Shown here piece after piece: positions 55,843 to 64,000 of a stretch of DNA of 64,000 bases. Where the stretch lies: assembly GCA_902491345.1 (NCBI GenBank), contig CABUHI010000001.1:1-64000 (forward strand), read 5' to 3'. The notes below the pieces were generated by a model. It worked only from the letters and a program-made list of their open reading frames with translations. It did not search any database and was not told the DNA's origin. The number at the start of each line of letters is the position of its first letter. Position 1 is the stretch's first letter. The DNA comes from an uncultured Collinsella sp. (lineage in GTDB: Bacteria; Actinomycetota; Coriobacteriia; Coriobacteriales; Coriobacteriaceae). The position numbers were made by a program, and so were the translations under genes.

Positions 55843-56934
55843 ATGGACACCCTCAACGACCTAAACGAGCGCGTCGACGCCTTTGTCGGCACCAGCTCCT
55901 TCGACACGCCTGCCGCGGCAAACGACCAAGCTCCCATCGATGTGCCCGCCGAGGTTCACGAGGACATCGTCGCCTCGGTCGATTTCTCCGAGGTCGAGCT
56001 CGCAGACGAGTTCACCGAGCCCCAGGTAGCCGTGACTCCCAACGGACTGCTCCCCATGGAGCCGCTGCCCATCGACGGGCGTTTGCGCAAGGCGGCCCTC
56101 CGCATGCCCGACGAGATCGAGGAGGCCAGCGGCTTTACGCTCTTCGGCCGCCGCATCAAGTCGCTCATTTACACCACCGATGTCGCGGTTATCCGCAACT
56201 CCAACGCCGACGCCGTCTTTGCGGTCTACCCTTTCACGCCGCAGCCCGCCATTACGCAGGCACTGTTGACCGTCGCCGAGTGCCCGGTCTTTGTAGGCGT
56301 GGGCGGCGGAACTACGACCGGCAAGCGCTCCGTGCAGATGGCAGCCGTCTCCGAGATGCAGGGCGCGGCGGGCTGCGTGGTCAACTCCCCCGCCACTGCC
56401 GAGATGGTCGAGCACATCACCAACATCGCCGACATCCCCGTCATCGCCACGGTCGTACGTTGCGACGATGATGCGCATGCCAAAGTGCGCGCCGGAGCCA
56501 AGATTCTCAACATCGCCGCCGGCAAAAACACACCCCAGGTCCTGCGTGAACTGCGCGAGCACTATCCCAACCTGCCGCTCATCGCACCGGGCGGCAAGAC
56601 GCCCGAGAGCATTCGCGAGACCATCGCCGCCGGCGCCAACGCCATCATCTGGACGCCGCCTTCGGCCCAGCAGCTACAGGCCGACATGATGCAGCGTTAT
56701 CGCAAGATGAAGGAAGACGCCACACCTGTCATCTCGCGCGACGATGTGCCCATTATCGACCAGGTCGCCGCCGCCGAAGTCAGCCAGGTCGAGAACATGA
56801 ATCCCGACGTGCCGATTCCCGACGAAGTCATCGAGCGCGTCGCTTCGATCCACGAGCGCGTCGAGGAGCATCGCGCCAATCGCGGCCTCAAGCCGTCACT
56901 GCACGGCTTCTTCTTCCGCGGAAAGAAACGCTAG
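55843..56934 (+). CDS. TIM-barrel-like protein of unknown function
   Basis: 363 residues from the ATG at 55843; no strong ribosome site. After ~60 acidic residues the domain reads GFTLFGRRIKSLIYTTDVAV, then VFVGVGGGTTTGKR, AGCVVNSPATAEMVEHI, VIATVVRCDDDAHAKVRAGA and LIAPGGKTPESIRETIAAGA. The last block resembles the phosphate-binding end of KDPG-aldolase/IGPS-type barrels. It has conserved-looking Lys, Asp and Gly-rich segments, but I cannot name the family or substrate. Upstream codons lack similarity. A terminator follows. Confidence 0.7.
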   Translation: MDTLNDLNERVDAFVGTSSFDTPAAANDQAPIDVPAEVHEDIVASVDFSEVELADEFTEPQVAVTPNGLLPMEPLPIDGRLRKAALRMPDEIEEASGFTLFGRRIKSLIYTTDVAVIRNSNADAVFAVYPFTPQPAITQALLTVAECPVFVGVGGGTTTGKRSVQMAAVSEMQGAAGCVVNSPATAEMVEHITNIADIPVIATVVRCDDDAHAKVRAGAKILNIAAGKNTPQVLRELREHYPNLPLIAPGGKTPESIRETIAAGANAIIWTPPSAQQLQADMMQRYRKMKEDATPVISRDDVPIIDQVAAAEVSQVENMNPDVPIPDEVIERVASIHERVEEHRANRGLKPSLHGFFFRGKKR

Positions 56935-56946
56935 CCGCAACAGCAA

Positions 56947-56980
56947 GGCCCGCCCCCACAAACGTGAGACGGGCCGTTTT
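56947..56980 (+). terminator. Terminator-like hairpin
   Basis: GGCCCG pairs with CGGGCC over a long loop, followed by GTTTT. Weak stem. Confidence 0.5.
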
Positions 56981-57016
56981 CGTTTGAGCAATCATGCAGC
57001 AACGTGATGGGGCAAA

Positions 57017-57906
57017 TTAATCCACGCGCTTGTCGCCCATAAAGAAGAGCGCCACCGTACCAGGTCCGGTATGCGAGCCAATCAGAGTACCGATGTCATT
57101 GATCTCAATCTTGCCTTTAAGCTGCGGAACCTGTTCCTCAATCAGCGCCGCAACTGCCTCGGCATCCTCGCGGCACGCCGAGTGCGACATGATGCACTTA
57201 CCCGAATAATCCGTACCGCCCTGCACGTGTGCCATCATGGTCTTAGCCATCTCGGAAATCGCGCGCTTCTTAGTGCGAATCTTCTCACGTGGCGACAGCT
57301 TGCCGTCGCAATCGACCGTCATAAGCGGGCAAATCTTAAGCGCCGTGCCGATGATCGCGCTCGCAGCCGAAATGCGACCGCCGCGCAGGTAGCTCGACAG
57401 ATCGGTCGAGAAGAACCAGTGGTGCAGGTTGAGTTTATGCTCCTCAATCCAAGCGGCCGTCTCGTCGAGTGAAGCCCCGCTATCGCGCACGTCGGCGGCA
57501 TATTCCAGCAACAGACCAAAGCCCGAAGACGCCCCCAGCGAATCGATGACGCGCACCTTGCCGCCCTGGGGATAGCGATCCGCGAGCATCTGCGCCGCGA
57601 CGCAGGCCGATCCATACGTGCCCGAAATACCCGACGACAACGTCAGGTGCAGCACGTCTTTACCCTCGGCAACAAACGGCTCCCAAAACTCCTCGTACTC
57701 ACCCACGCTCACCTGAGACGTCTTGGGCATGGCGCCCACGGCAATCTGGGCAAAAACTCGTCCGGCGTAATCGACTGATACAGATCGTCCGTATAGACAA
57801 CATCGTCGATCTCGTAATGAAAATACGCGACAGGAATATTGCGCGATTCAAAGAACTCCCGAGTTCGGTCGGCGGCAGATTCACAGGTCAGGACAAAATC
57901 ACTCAT
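57017..57906 (-). pseudogene. DegV family protein (paralogue 3), frameshifted
   Basis: The N-terminal part (ATG 57906, SD AAGGAG) reads MSDFVLTCESAADRTREFF... to ITPDEF, then shifts frame at a run of five T on the coding strand (57752-57756). With one extra T it would read DEFFAQIAVGAMPKTSQVSV and continue in the frame that ends at 57017 with THTGPGTVALFFMGDKRVD. Later blocks (LSSGISGTYGSA, DSLGASSGFG, LRGGRISAASAIIG) are fully conserved. So the gene is otherwise intact, and the loss of one T may be recent, a phase-variable tract or an assembly error. Confidence 0.85.
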
Positions 57907-57966
57907 ATGAGGCTCCTTACTCATTACTGCGCAAATTATCGCACAGTGAGCCTACATACGGTACAT

Positions 57967-58110
57967 ATGTCCACTATTTACCAAATCGAAGCAATAATAG
58001 CAATAATAGCGAACATCTTTACCACCATCGTCTCCACCGACCCCACGCATAAATATCTGAGAAAACACCTTCTGTCGTCTCCACTCAACCGCCATATCTA
58101 CCTCAACTAA
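57967..58110 (+). CDS. Possible 47-residue hydrophobic peptide
   Basis: ATG at 57967 opens STIYQIEAIIAIIANIFTTI, a short hydrophobic helix, followed by a polar, basic tail (KYLRKHLLSS). The arrangement resembles small type I toxins, but there is no visible Shine-Dalgarno and no antisense RNA could be identified. The whole interval 57907-58235 is lower in G+C than its neighbours. Confidence 0.25.
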   Translation: MSTIYQIEAIIAIIANIFTTIVSTDPTHKYLRKHLLSSPLNRHIYLN

Positions 58111-58235
58111 ATCGATTTACCAAACCGTTCAGCCGACAATTCAGCCGCTGGCACAAAATCGAAACAAAAGCGGCGCATACTGATAAACGTTTGACGCTGT
58201 TTATCAGTTTTACCAGCTCCATCGGAAGGTGTTTC

Positions 58236-60152
58236 ATGGTCGCATTCGATCGCAACCCGCAAGACTTTAAGTATCTGCGCCTGCTGTCGAGACAATTTCC
58301 CACCGAGCAATCCGCGTTTACCGAGATCATCAATCTCTCGGCCATTCTCAACCTGCCCAAAGGCACTGAGCATTTTATGAGTGACGTGCACGGCGAATAC
58401 GAAGCCTTTATGCACATCCTCAACAACTGCTCGGGCGTCGTGCGCGAGCATGTCGACGAGATTTTTGGCGACACACTCACCTTTGACGAAAAGGGCGAGC
58501 TGTGCACGCTCATCTACTACCCGCGCGAGAAGATCGAGCTGGTCCGCAGCCAGCGCGAGGACTCACCCACCTGGTACAAGACGATGCTTGACCAGCTCAT
58601 CATGGTCGCTCGTTCGCTTTCAAGCCGCTACACGCGCTCCAAGGTGCGCAAGGCCATCCCACGCGACTACGCCTACATCATCGACGAGCTGCTGCACACG
58701 CACCCGGACGAGAACAACTATCGCGTGCGCTATCACGAGCGCATCGTGGAGTCCATCCTGGAGACCGCCAGCGCCGACGACTTTATCGAGTCGCTCGCCT
58801 CGCTCATCAAGCGGCTGGCCGTCGACCACCTGCACCTGGTGGGCGACATCTTCGACCGCGGCGGAGGCGCGGCCAAGATTATGGACCGTCTGCTCACCTA
58901 CCATTCGCTCGACATCCAGTGGGGCAACCACGACCTGCTGTGGATGGGTGCTGCGGCCGGTGAGCCCGCCTGCATCGCCACGGTGTTGCGCAACAACCTA
59001 CGCTACGACAATTACGAGATCCTCGAGAACGACTACGGCATCTCGCTGCGTGAGCTTGTCGCCTTTGCCGATGCCACCTACACCGCCGGTGAGTCCATCA
59101 CCCCGCTGATCAAGGCCATCAACGTGCTGCTCTTTAAGCTCGAGGGCCAGATTATCCAGCGCCACCCCGAGTTCGATATGACCAACCGCCTGTTACTCGA
59201 CAAGATCGAACACGACACCGGCACGGTCACGCTCGCCGACGGCAGCGTGTGGCCGCTCACGACCAACGACTTCCCCACCGTCGACCCGGCGGACCCCTAT
59301 ACGCTCACGCCCCAGGAGCAGCACATCATCGACAAGCTCGTGTCCGAGTTTGTCACCGCCGATCACCTGCATCGCCATATCGATTTCCTCTATTCCCACG
59401 GCTCGATGTACAAGGTCGCCAACGGCAACCTGCTCTTCCACGGCTGCGTTCCGCTCAACGAAGACGGCACCTTTAGCAGCATGAACTGTCTGGGCACCTG
59501 GCACGCTGGCCGCGATTATCTCGATTTTTGCGACCACATCGCCCGCCGCGCCTGGCGCGTGGGCGACCGCGACGCTCTCGACTGGATGTGGTACCTGTGG
59601 ATTGGCTTTAACTCGCCCGCCAGCGGACGCCTGGTGCGCACCTTTGAGCGCGCCTATATCGCCGATAAGAGCACCTGGGTCGAGCCGATGGACCCATACT
59701 TTACGCTTACCAAGTCGCCCTCGGTCTGCGACGACATCATGCGCGAGTTTGGCGTCGCGCCCATGGCATGTTCGCCGACCGGCCACATCATCAACGGCCA
59801 CACGCCCGTTAAAACCACCAAGGGTGAGCAGCCCATCCGCGCCGAGGGCAAGCTACTGGTCATCGATGGCGGCTTCTGCCGCGCTTACCATCCCAAGACG
59901 GGCATCGCCGGCTATACGCTCATCTCGAGCTCGCGCGGCTGCCGCCTCAAGTCGCACCGGGCCTTTACGACGGTTGCCGAGGCACTCACGCGCAACGTGG
60001 ACATCGAGAGCGAGACCAACCGTTTTGACCAAGCAGACCGTCGCCGCATGGTGAGCGACACCGATACTGGCGCCAAGATTCGCAGCCAGATCCAGGACCT
60101 GCGCCAGCTGCTCGATGCATATAGAAACGGTGCTATCGAGGAGCGCGCCTAG
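58236..60152 (+). CDS. fbp: Fructose-1,6-bisphosphatase class III
   Basis: 638 residues, the Firmicutes-type enzyme completing gluconeogenesis. It opens LRLLSRQFPTEQSAFTEIINL; MSDVHGEYEAF, LVGDIFDRGGGA, QWGNHDLLWMGA and NGHTPVKTTKGEQP are the calcineurin-like metal-site blocks of this class. Start at 58236 follows GGAAGGTGTTTC; 15 upstream codons are unlikely. Members are usually about 640-670 residues, so it is full length. Confidence 0.95.
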   Translation: MVAFDRNPQDFKYLRLLSRQFPTEQSAFTEIINLSAILNLPKGTEHFMSDVHGEYEAFMHILNNCSGVVREHVDEIFGDTLTFDEKGELCTLIYYPREKIELVRSQREDSPTWYKTMLDQLIMVARSLSSRYTRSKVRKAIPRDYAYIIDELLHTHPDENNYRVRYHERIVESILETASADDFIESLASLIKRLAVDHLHLVGDIFDRGGGAAKIMDRLLTYHSLDIQWGNHDLLWMGAAAGEPACIATVLRNNLRYDNYEILENDYGISLRELVAFADATYTAGESITPLIKAINVLLFKLEGQIIQRHPEFDMTNRLLLDKIEHDTGTVTLADGSVWPLTTNDFPTVDPADPYTLTPQEQHIIDKLVSEFVTADHLHRHIDFLYSHGSMYKVANGNLLFHGCVPLNEDGTFSSMNCLGTWHAGRDYLDFCDHIARRAWRVGDRDALDWMWYLWIGFNSPASGRLVRTFERAYIADKSTWVEPMDPYFTLTKSPSVCDDIMREFGVAPMACSPTGHIINGHTPVKTTKGEQPIRAEGKLLVIDGGFCRAYHPKTGIAGYTLISSSRGCRLKSHRAFTTVAEALTRNVDIESETNRFDQADRRRMVSDTDTGAKIRSQIQDLRQLLDAYRNGAIEERA

Positions 60153-60230
60153 CACCACCCGCGGGGATTGGCTAAACTTGCTAAGTTTGTCATCCCCGCG
60201 GCGCTTCGGCGCCAGCTTAAGGCAGGTACC

Positions 60231-60626
60231 ATGCAAAAGCTCCTTGCGCAGATTATGAAATTTGGCGTCGTCGGTGTCATTGCCACGGTTATCGACTTTG
60301 GCATTATGAATCTGCTCCACTACGGTCTGGGCCTCAACATCCTAATCGCCAACACCAGCGGCTTTATCATCTCACTCATCTTTAACTACCTCGCAAGCAT
60401 GAAATACGTGTTTGCGCACAAGGAAGGCATGAGCCGCCGCCGCGAGTTCATCATCTTTGTCGTGCTGTCCGTGATCGGTTTGGTGCTCAACGATGGCATC
60501 GTGCTGGCGCTCAACGCCGGCCTGGGGCTCGAGGCCAATATCGCCAAGATCTGCGCCACCGCGCTTGTCATGGTCTACAACTTTGTGACCCGAAAGATCT
60601 TCCTGGAGGGTGACGAGACCAAGTAA
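60231..60626 (+). CDS. GtrA family membrane protein (tandem copy 1)
   Basis: 131 residues, four membrane helices: FGVVGVIATVIDFGIMNLL, then SGFIISLIFNYLASMKYVF with the conserved NYxxSxxYVF motif, and two more. GtrA proteins help translocate lipid-linked sugars for glucosylation of wall polymers. Start at 60231 follows AAGGCAGG; the frame is open upstream. A paralogue lies 218 bases downstream. Confidence 0.88.
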   Translation: MQKLLAQIMKFGVVGVIATVIDFGIMNLLHYGLGLNILIANTSGFIISLIFNYLASMKYVFAHKEGMSRRREFIIFVVLSVIGLVLNDGIVLALNAGLGLEANIAKICATALVMVYNFVTRKIFLEGDETK

Positions 60627-60645
60627 CTCGCAACCTTACAGCCTT

Positions 60646-60697
60646 ACGATGCCCACGGACAATGCGTGCTCAGTACAGTATCGCCCGTGGGCATCGT
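60646..60697 (+). terminator. Hairpin downstream of the first gtrA-like gene
   Basis: ACGATGCCCACGG pairs perfectly with CCGTGGGCATCGT over a 26-base loop; no T-run follows. Confidence 0.4.
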
Positions 60698-60708
60698 TCA
60701 TTTACGGG

Positions 60709-60747
60709 CAAATTTTCAACGTTTGCGGATTAGCTCTTGAAAATTTG
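60709..60747. repeat. 11-base inverted repeat
   Basis: CAAATTTTCAA (60709-60719) and TTGAAAATTTG (60737-60747) are perfect complements 17 bases apart, upstream of the second gtrA-like gene. It may be a weak attenuator or operator. Confidence 0.5.
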
Positions 60748-60844
60748 GCGAGTTCGTATAGTTCTTGGCAAAGACCTTACGTTTCCCTTGCAAAAGCTCT
60801 AAAGTATCCTCTGCTCGATTCATCAACGCATTGGATGTGATTAC

Positions 60845-61252
60845 GTGCGCAAGGCACTGGCACAACCTCATACCAAGCAATTCCTCAAGTTCGCTGTCGT
60901 GGGTCTTATCTCCTTTGGCATCGACTGGGGCATGCTCATTGCGCTCGTCGAGCTGTTTCACCTTGACTTTTTGATGAGCACCACGGTTTCGTTTATCACA
61001 TCCGTCGTGGTCAACTACTGGCTCAGCATGAAGTACGTGTTCGACCACCGCGAAGGCATGAGCCGCAAGCGCGAGTTCACGATCTTCACCATCCTGTCGG
61101 TGATCGGCCTGGGCCTCAACGACCTGTACATGTTTGTGGGCGTCACGTTTTTGAGCATCGGCTACCAGGCCATGAAGGCCATCGCCACGTTCCTCGTCAC
61201 CTGGTACAACTACTTCAGCCGCCGTTTCTTCCTCGAGGGCGCACGGTCGTAG
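60845..61252 (+). CDS. GtrA family membrane protein (tandem copy 2)
   Basis: 135 residues from the GTG at 60845. Four membrane helices, with FAVVGLISFGIDWGMLIALV and VNYWLSMKYVFDHREGMSRKREF, closely paralleling copy 1 (YVFAHKEGMSRRREF). The two copies arose by duplication, yet the spacing and GTG start suggest separate control. The ribosome site is weak. Confidence 0.86.
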   Translation: MRKALAQPHTKQFLKFAVVGLISFGIDWGMLIALVELFHLDFLMSTTVSFITSVVVNYWLSMKYVFDHREGMSRKREFTIFTILSVIGLGLNDLYMFVGVTFLSIGYQAMKAIATFLVTWYNYFSRRFFLEGARS

Positions 61253-61278
61253 TCGATTCACTATTTGCTTGAATGTAT

Positions 61279-61312
61279 AACCGGTTGGAATTCCCGTTCC
61301 AACCGGTTTTTT
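61279..61312 (+). terminator. Rho-independent terminator of the gtrA pair
   Basis: AACCGGTTGGAA pairs perfectly with TTCCAACCGGTT around TTCCCG, followed by six T. Confidence 0.92.
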
Positions 61313-61351
61313 GTTTGCAGAGAGACCCGGCGACCCAGTCCCATTCGCATG

Positions 61352-61390
61352 AAAAACGGGCGGTCAGGATGTTGGTCCGAACCGCCCGTC
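61352..61390 (-). terminator. Terminator of the surface-protein operon
   Basis: On the minus strand ACGGGCGGT pairs with ACCGCCCGT and is followed by TTTT. It lies 22 bases after the stop of the DUF4430 gene. Confidence 0.8.
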
Positions 61391-61411
61391 TGGCGCGCTA
61401 TGTCGAGGCTT

Positions 61412-62323
61412 CTAGCCCGTTACGTAATACCAAACAACGTTGTCGCCATTGGAGAGAACGTAGTTACTGCAGGCCGTCATGGGCGTTGTGCCGTTGACGG
61501 AGTACATCCAGCCGCTCGTGCCGCCGTACTGTTTCTCGGCCAAACCGCCAATCGCGGAGACATACGTACCGTACGACGAGCCATGTGCGTTGACAGAAAG
61601 GCCCAGCGCGCACAGGGCATCGTAGACGGTAGCGCCTTCGTTAAAGGTAAAGGTGCCACCAGAGGACACAGGATTGCCCACAGAGCTCGATGTGACCGAG
61701 ACCGTCACCGTAACGTAGTTGGACTCCTGCGAGCCGCTCTGGCCGCCCGAGGAGGCGTTTCCACCATTAGAGGATGAGGCTCCATTAGACGACTGGCCAC
61801 CGCCCGAAGAAGCACCACCAGACACCTTGGAAGTATCGCCGGCTCCCGTATTCTGGGCAGCGGATTTATCGCCAGACTTCTTGCCGTCCTGGTCCTCGGA
61901 CTTCTTGCTATCCGAGTTTTTGTCCGATTCCTTGTCCGAAGACTCGTAATCATCCTTGCCGTCGTTCGAGCCCTTGGACTCATCTTTTGCATCATTCGAA
62001 GATTTGGAATCCTTGGAACTGGCCTCGCCCGAAGCGGCAGACGAGCCAGACCCCTTGGAGTCCTTGGTGACGACGCTCTCCCCCGTCACGGTCTGAATGA
62101 TCCAGTCGATGGACCAGGCACCGCTTGTGGAAGGATGGACGAAACCCAGCGAGACGACGATCAGAATGGTGCATGCGGCAGTCAGAACGCCAAGGAGCGC
62201 CTTGTGACGAGAGGCGGACGCCGCCGAAGCGGCGCCCTGTTGCTTTGCATCGTCGAACTGAATGAACGAGGAATCTGGTTGCTTGGGGTCAGCGTCCTTG
62301 GATTTATTGGACACAGCCCTCAC
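61412..62323 (-). CDS. DUF4430-domain surface protein
   Basis: 303 residues. A cytosolic N-terminus (~40), one membrane segment (LLGVLTAACTILIVVSLGFV), a long Ser/Lys/Asp/Gly-rich linker (about residues 85-205), then a DUF4430/transcobalamin-C-like domain: FTFNEGATVYDALCALG, TYVSAIGGLAEKQYGG and GWMYSVNG, ending NGDNVVWYYVTG. Such domains are found in extracellular proteins that bind cobalamin-like or other ligands, but binding here is not shown. It begins with GTG directly after the upstream gene's stop (another GTG three codons in fits the ribosome site better). Probably displayed on the surface. Confidence 0.8.
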   Translation of the reverse strand: MRAVSNKSKDADPKQPDSSFIQFDDAKQQGAASAASASRHKALLGVLTAACTILIVVSLGFVHPSTSGAWSIDWIIQTVTGESVVTKDSKGSGSSAASGEASSKDSKSSNDAKDESKGSNDGKDDYESSDKESDKNSDSKKSEDQDGKKSGDKSAAQNTGAGDTSKVSGGASSGGGQSSNGASSSNGGNASSGGQSGSQESNYVTVTVSVTSSSVGNPVSSGGTFTFNEGATVYDALCALGLSVNAHGSSYGTYVSAIGGLAEKQYGGTSGWMYSVNGTTPMTACSNYVLSNGDNVVWYYVTG

Positions 62324-64000
62324 CTACCGACGTTTGGTGAACACGAACACGCCGACGATGGCGAGACCGATGACGCCGGCGGCAACGCCAACAATGGCGA
62401 GCGGATTGGTGTCAGTCTCCTGCTCGGAAGCACTAGAGGACTTCTTAGCAGTGGTCGTAGAAGCAGCACCCGTATCGGACTTGGAATCGGACTTCTTGTC
62501 GGACTTCTTGTCGGACTTGCTGTCCTTCTTGTCAGACTTCTTGTCAGACTTCTTCTCGTCCTTCTTATCGGACTTATCGGAGTCCTTCTTGTCGGACTTG
62601 TTGTCCTTGGTCTCGGTCTTGGTCGACACCGTCGTCTTGGTCACCGGCTTCTGACCCGGGGCGACAGCGCCGCCAGCCTGCTGGCCCTTCGTGCCGGAGC
62701 CGGAACCCGTGCCAGCGCCAGCACCGGAACCGTTACCAGCGCCACCATTGCCGCCATTGGAGCCAGAACCGCCATTGCCGCCAGGGTTAACGGCATTCTT
62801 GGTCCACTTGGCATACAGCGTCAGATCGGCCGTCACCGGCGTACTGAAGTCATACGCCTGCGTGCAAGCCTCATCGGTATACCAACCGCCGAAAGTGCAG
62901 CCATCGCGCGTCGGATCGGCCGGCTTGACCAGCTTGCCATCGGCCGTAGCAACAAACTTAGTGTCGCAAGCAGACCCGCCATTGGAATTAAAGGCAACCG
63001 TCCAAGACTCAACGGCCCCAAGCTTGAACAGCGTGCCCGAGTCGTTGATGTAGTACAGGTTGCCAGATGCATCGGCAATGACCGGAGAGTCACAGTGCTG
63101 GTAATGGCCAGCCGCATCATAAATCTGCGTCGCCTCTGCGTCGCCAAGCGTATAGCGGTACACGCCGCCACCAGCAGAGTAGCTGACGTAATCCTTGCAA
63201 TCCGCGCTGTTAACGGTGAAGTACACATGGGTCTTGCCGCCCTGAACACTCACCAGCGGAGTAGCGGCAATACCGTTAAATCCGGCCGGTAGTTCTTTAC
63301 CGTCGGCAGCGGTGACCATCGTGGTCTTACCGGTCTTCAGATTATAGAGAATCAGAGCAGATCCAGTAGCCGTCTGCCCACCGACAATCAAGTTGTCGAC
63401 AGACACCGCCGGGGCGCTCATGTTATTCGTAAGACCCAGGTCGACCGTCTTCTGCTCGCTCAGCACGCCCTTCGCCGAAAGCGAAATCACATGGAGCTTT
63501 CCGTCGTGCGTCATCTGATAGAAGGTCGAGCCATTGGACGGATCGGCGACGCAGTCAGCGTTCGCAAAGGCGCCGAGCTTCATGGTCGAAACGACATCAC
63601 CCGTTGCCTTATCAATGCACTTAAGCGTACCTGCGCTCGTGGGGACGATGGCGTACTTATCCGTCAGGGCAGCGCCAGTCCAATAATAGCCCTCAGCTGC
63701 GTCGATGTTCTGCCAAGAGACTTCACCTGTGGCGATCTTGATGCGCGTAAAGGAACCGTTGACGTATTTCTTCCCATCAGCCGTGCCTACATAGACGTAC
63801 TCGCCGTCCGAAACGACGGTGCAGGAGCTCTGCGTCAAGTCCGTCAAACCAGGCGTCAGCCACTTGCAGATCAGCTTGTCTGCAGTAATCGCCTGGACCG
63901 CACCGCCGTTGAGCGGAACGATGATAAGGCCATTGGTATAGATCGGACGAGAGGTATAGCTCACCTTAGAGGCAAGCGGCGCAGAGGCAACATTTTTGCC
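62324..64000 (-). CDS. Secreted/surface beta-propeller protein with InlB-type repeat, partial at the window edge
   Basis: The frame is open to base 64000, so the N-terminus is missing. Visible: WD/PQQ-like propeller blades (YTNGLIIVPLNGGAVQAIT, GTLKCIDKATGDVVSTM, LYNLKTGKTTMV), a Listeria-Bacteroides/InlB repeat (VAFNSNGGSACD... to TLYAKW), a Gly/Asn/Ser-rich stretch, a Lys/Ser/Asp-rich linker (KKSDKKSDKKDSKSDKKSDK), and a C-terminal membrane anchor with KRR tail. It resembles an adhesin-like or sensor surface protein. It ends exactly where the DUF4430 gene starts, so they are cotranscribed. Confidence 0.8.
   Translation of the reverse strand, partial: GKNVASAPLASKVSYTSRPIYTNGLIIVPLNGGAVQAITADKLICKWLTPGLTDLTQSSCTVVSDGEYVYVGTADGKKYVNGSFTRIKIATGEVSWQNIDAAEGYYWTGAALTDKYAIVPTSAGTLKCIDKATGDVVSTMKLGAFANADCVADPSNGSTFYQMTHDGKLHVISLSAKGVLSEQKTVDLGLTNNMSAPAVSVDNLIVGGQTATGSALILYNLKTGKTTMVTAADGKELPAGFNGIAATPLVSVQGGKTHVYFTVNSADCKDYVSYSAGGGVYRYTLGDAEATQIYDAAGHYQHCDSPVIADASGNLYYINDSGTLFKLGAVESWTVAFNSNGGSACDTKFVATADGKLVKPADPTRDGCTFGGWYTDEACTQAYDFSTPVTADLTLYAKWTKNAVNPGGNGGSGSNGGNGGAGNGSGAGAGTGSGSGTKGQQAGGAVAPGQKPVTKTTVSTKTETKDNKSDKKDSDKSDKKDEKKSDKKSDKKDSKSDKKSDKKSDSKSDTGAASTTTAKKSSSASEQETDTNPLAIVGVAAGVIGLAIVGVFVFTKRR

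Noticed and set aside
57740..57760. Programmed frameshift in the third degV gene
   Set aside because: Only a five-T run with no slippery heptamer, stimulatory hairpin or internal Shine-Dalgarno that I can see; mutation or assembly error is simpler.

Overview
The window is G+C-rich (roughly 60 percent, judged by eye) and densely coding, with genes on both strands and mostly good Shine-Dalgarno sites. Gene content (ATP-dependent PEP carboxykinase, class III fructose-1,6-bisphosphatase, QueH, DUF4430/InlB-repeat surface proteins, an orphan nuclease-like protein of a type common in Coriobacteriia) together with several families of palindromic intergenic repeats suggests a gut member of the Coriobacteriia, probably Collinsella or a close relative. 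This assignment is inference; no rRNA or tRNA gene is present to test it.

Layout. 0-9 kb: a PflX-like radical SAM protein, a candidate structured RNA, a WecA/MraY-type glycosyltransferase, trpS, an alkyltransferase-like protein, a MarR regulator with a DegV lipid-binding protein, a B3/B4-domain protein and pckA. 9-21.9 kb: a polysaccharide flippase, a Ser/Thr-type phosphoesterase, a K+/H+ antiporter, the serC-serA pair, an M20 peptidase with a short DUF1015 protein, two tandem histidine phosphatases, a nitroreductase and two small conserved genes. 21.9-29.7 kb: a metal-homeostasis region (His-rich exporter, ArsR regulator with three operator-like palindromes, free-standing HMA chaperone, P1B ATPase, DtxR/MntR regulator), interrupted by a DnaQ-like exonuclease and a lower-G+C nuclease-like orphan. 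29.7-39.7 kb: HAD hydrolases, an ABC-F protein, a complete pstSCAB operon, a PepV-like dipeptidase and a second DegV protein. 39.7-44 kb: a lower-G+C accessory island with a MITE-like element, a 994-residue primase-helicase of the TOTE conflict-system type bracketed by two copies of one hairpin repeat, and a RelE/RelB-type toxin-antitoxin pair. 44-52 kb: a LOG-family protein, the queuosine genes tgt, queA and queH, an SDR oxidoreductase, a tail-anchored coiled-coil protein and a HExxH membrane protein. 52-64 kb: a methionyl-tRNA-synthetase-like protein with a degenerate KMSKS loop, an rRNA m5C methyltransferase, a TIM-barrel-like protein of unknown role, a frameshifted third degV, fbp, two GtrA paralogues and a surface-protein operon running off the right edge.

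The chromosomal backbone covers gluconeogenesis (pckA, fbp), serine synthesis, phosphate uptake, tRNA charging and modification, and wall or surface polysaccharide handling. The most distinctive content is accessory: the TOTE-type island, and at least five families of palindromic repeats that sit almost exclusively at gene 3' ends. One repeat is about 175 bp long, occurs twice at about 95 percent identity, shows compensatory base changes in its terminal hairpin and abuts the stop codon of a different gene each time.
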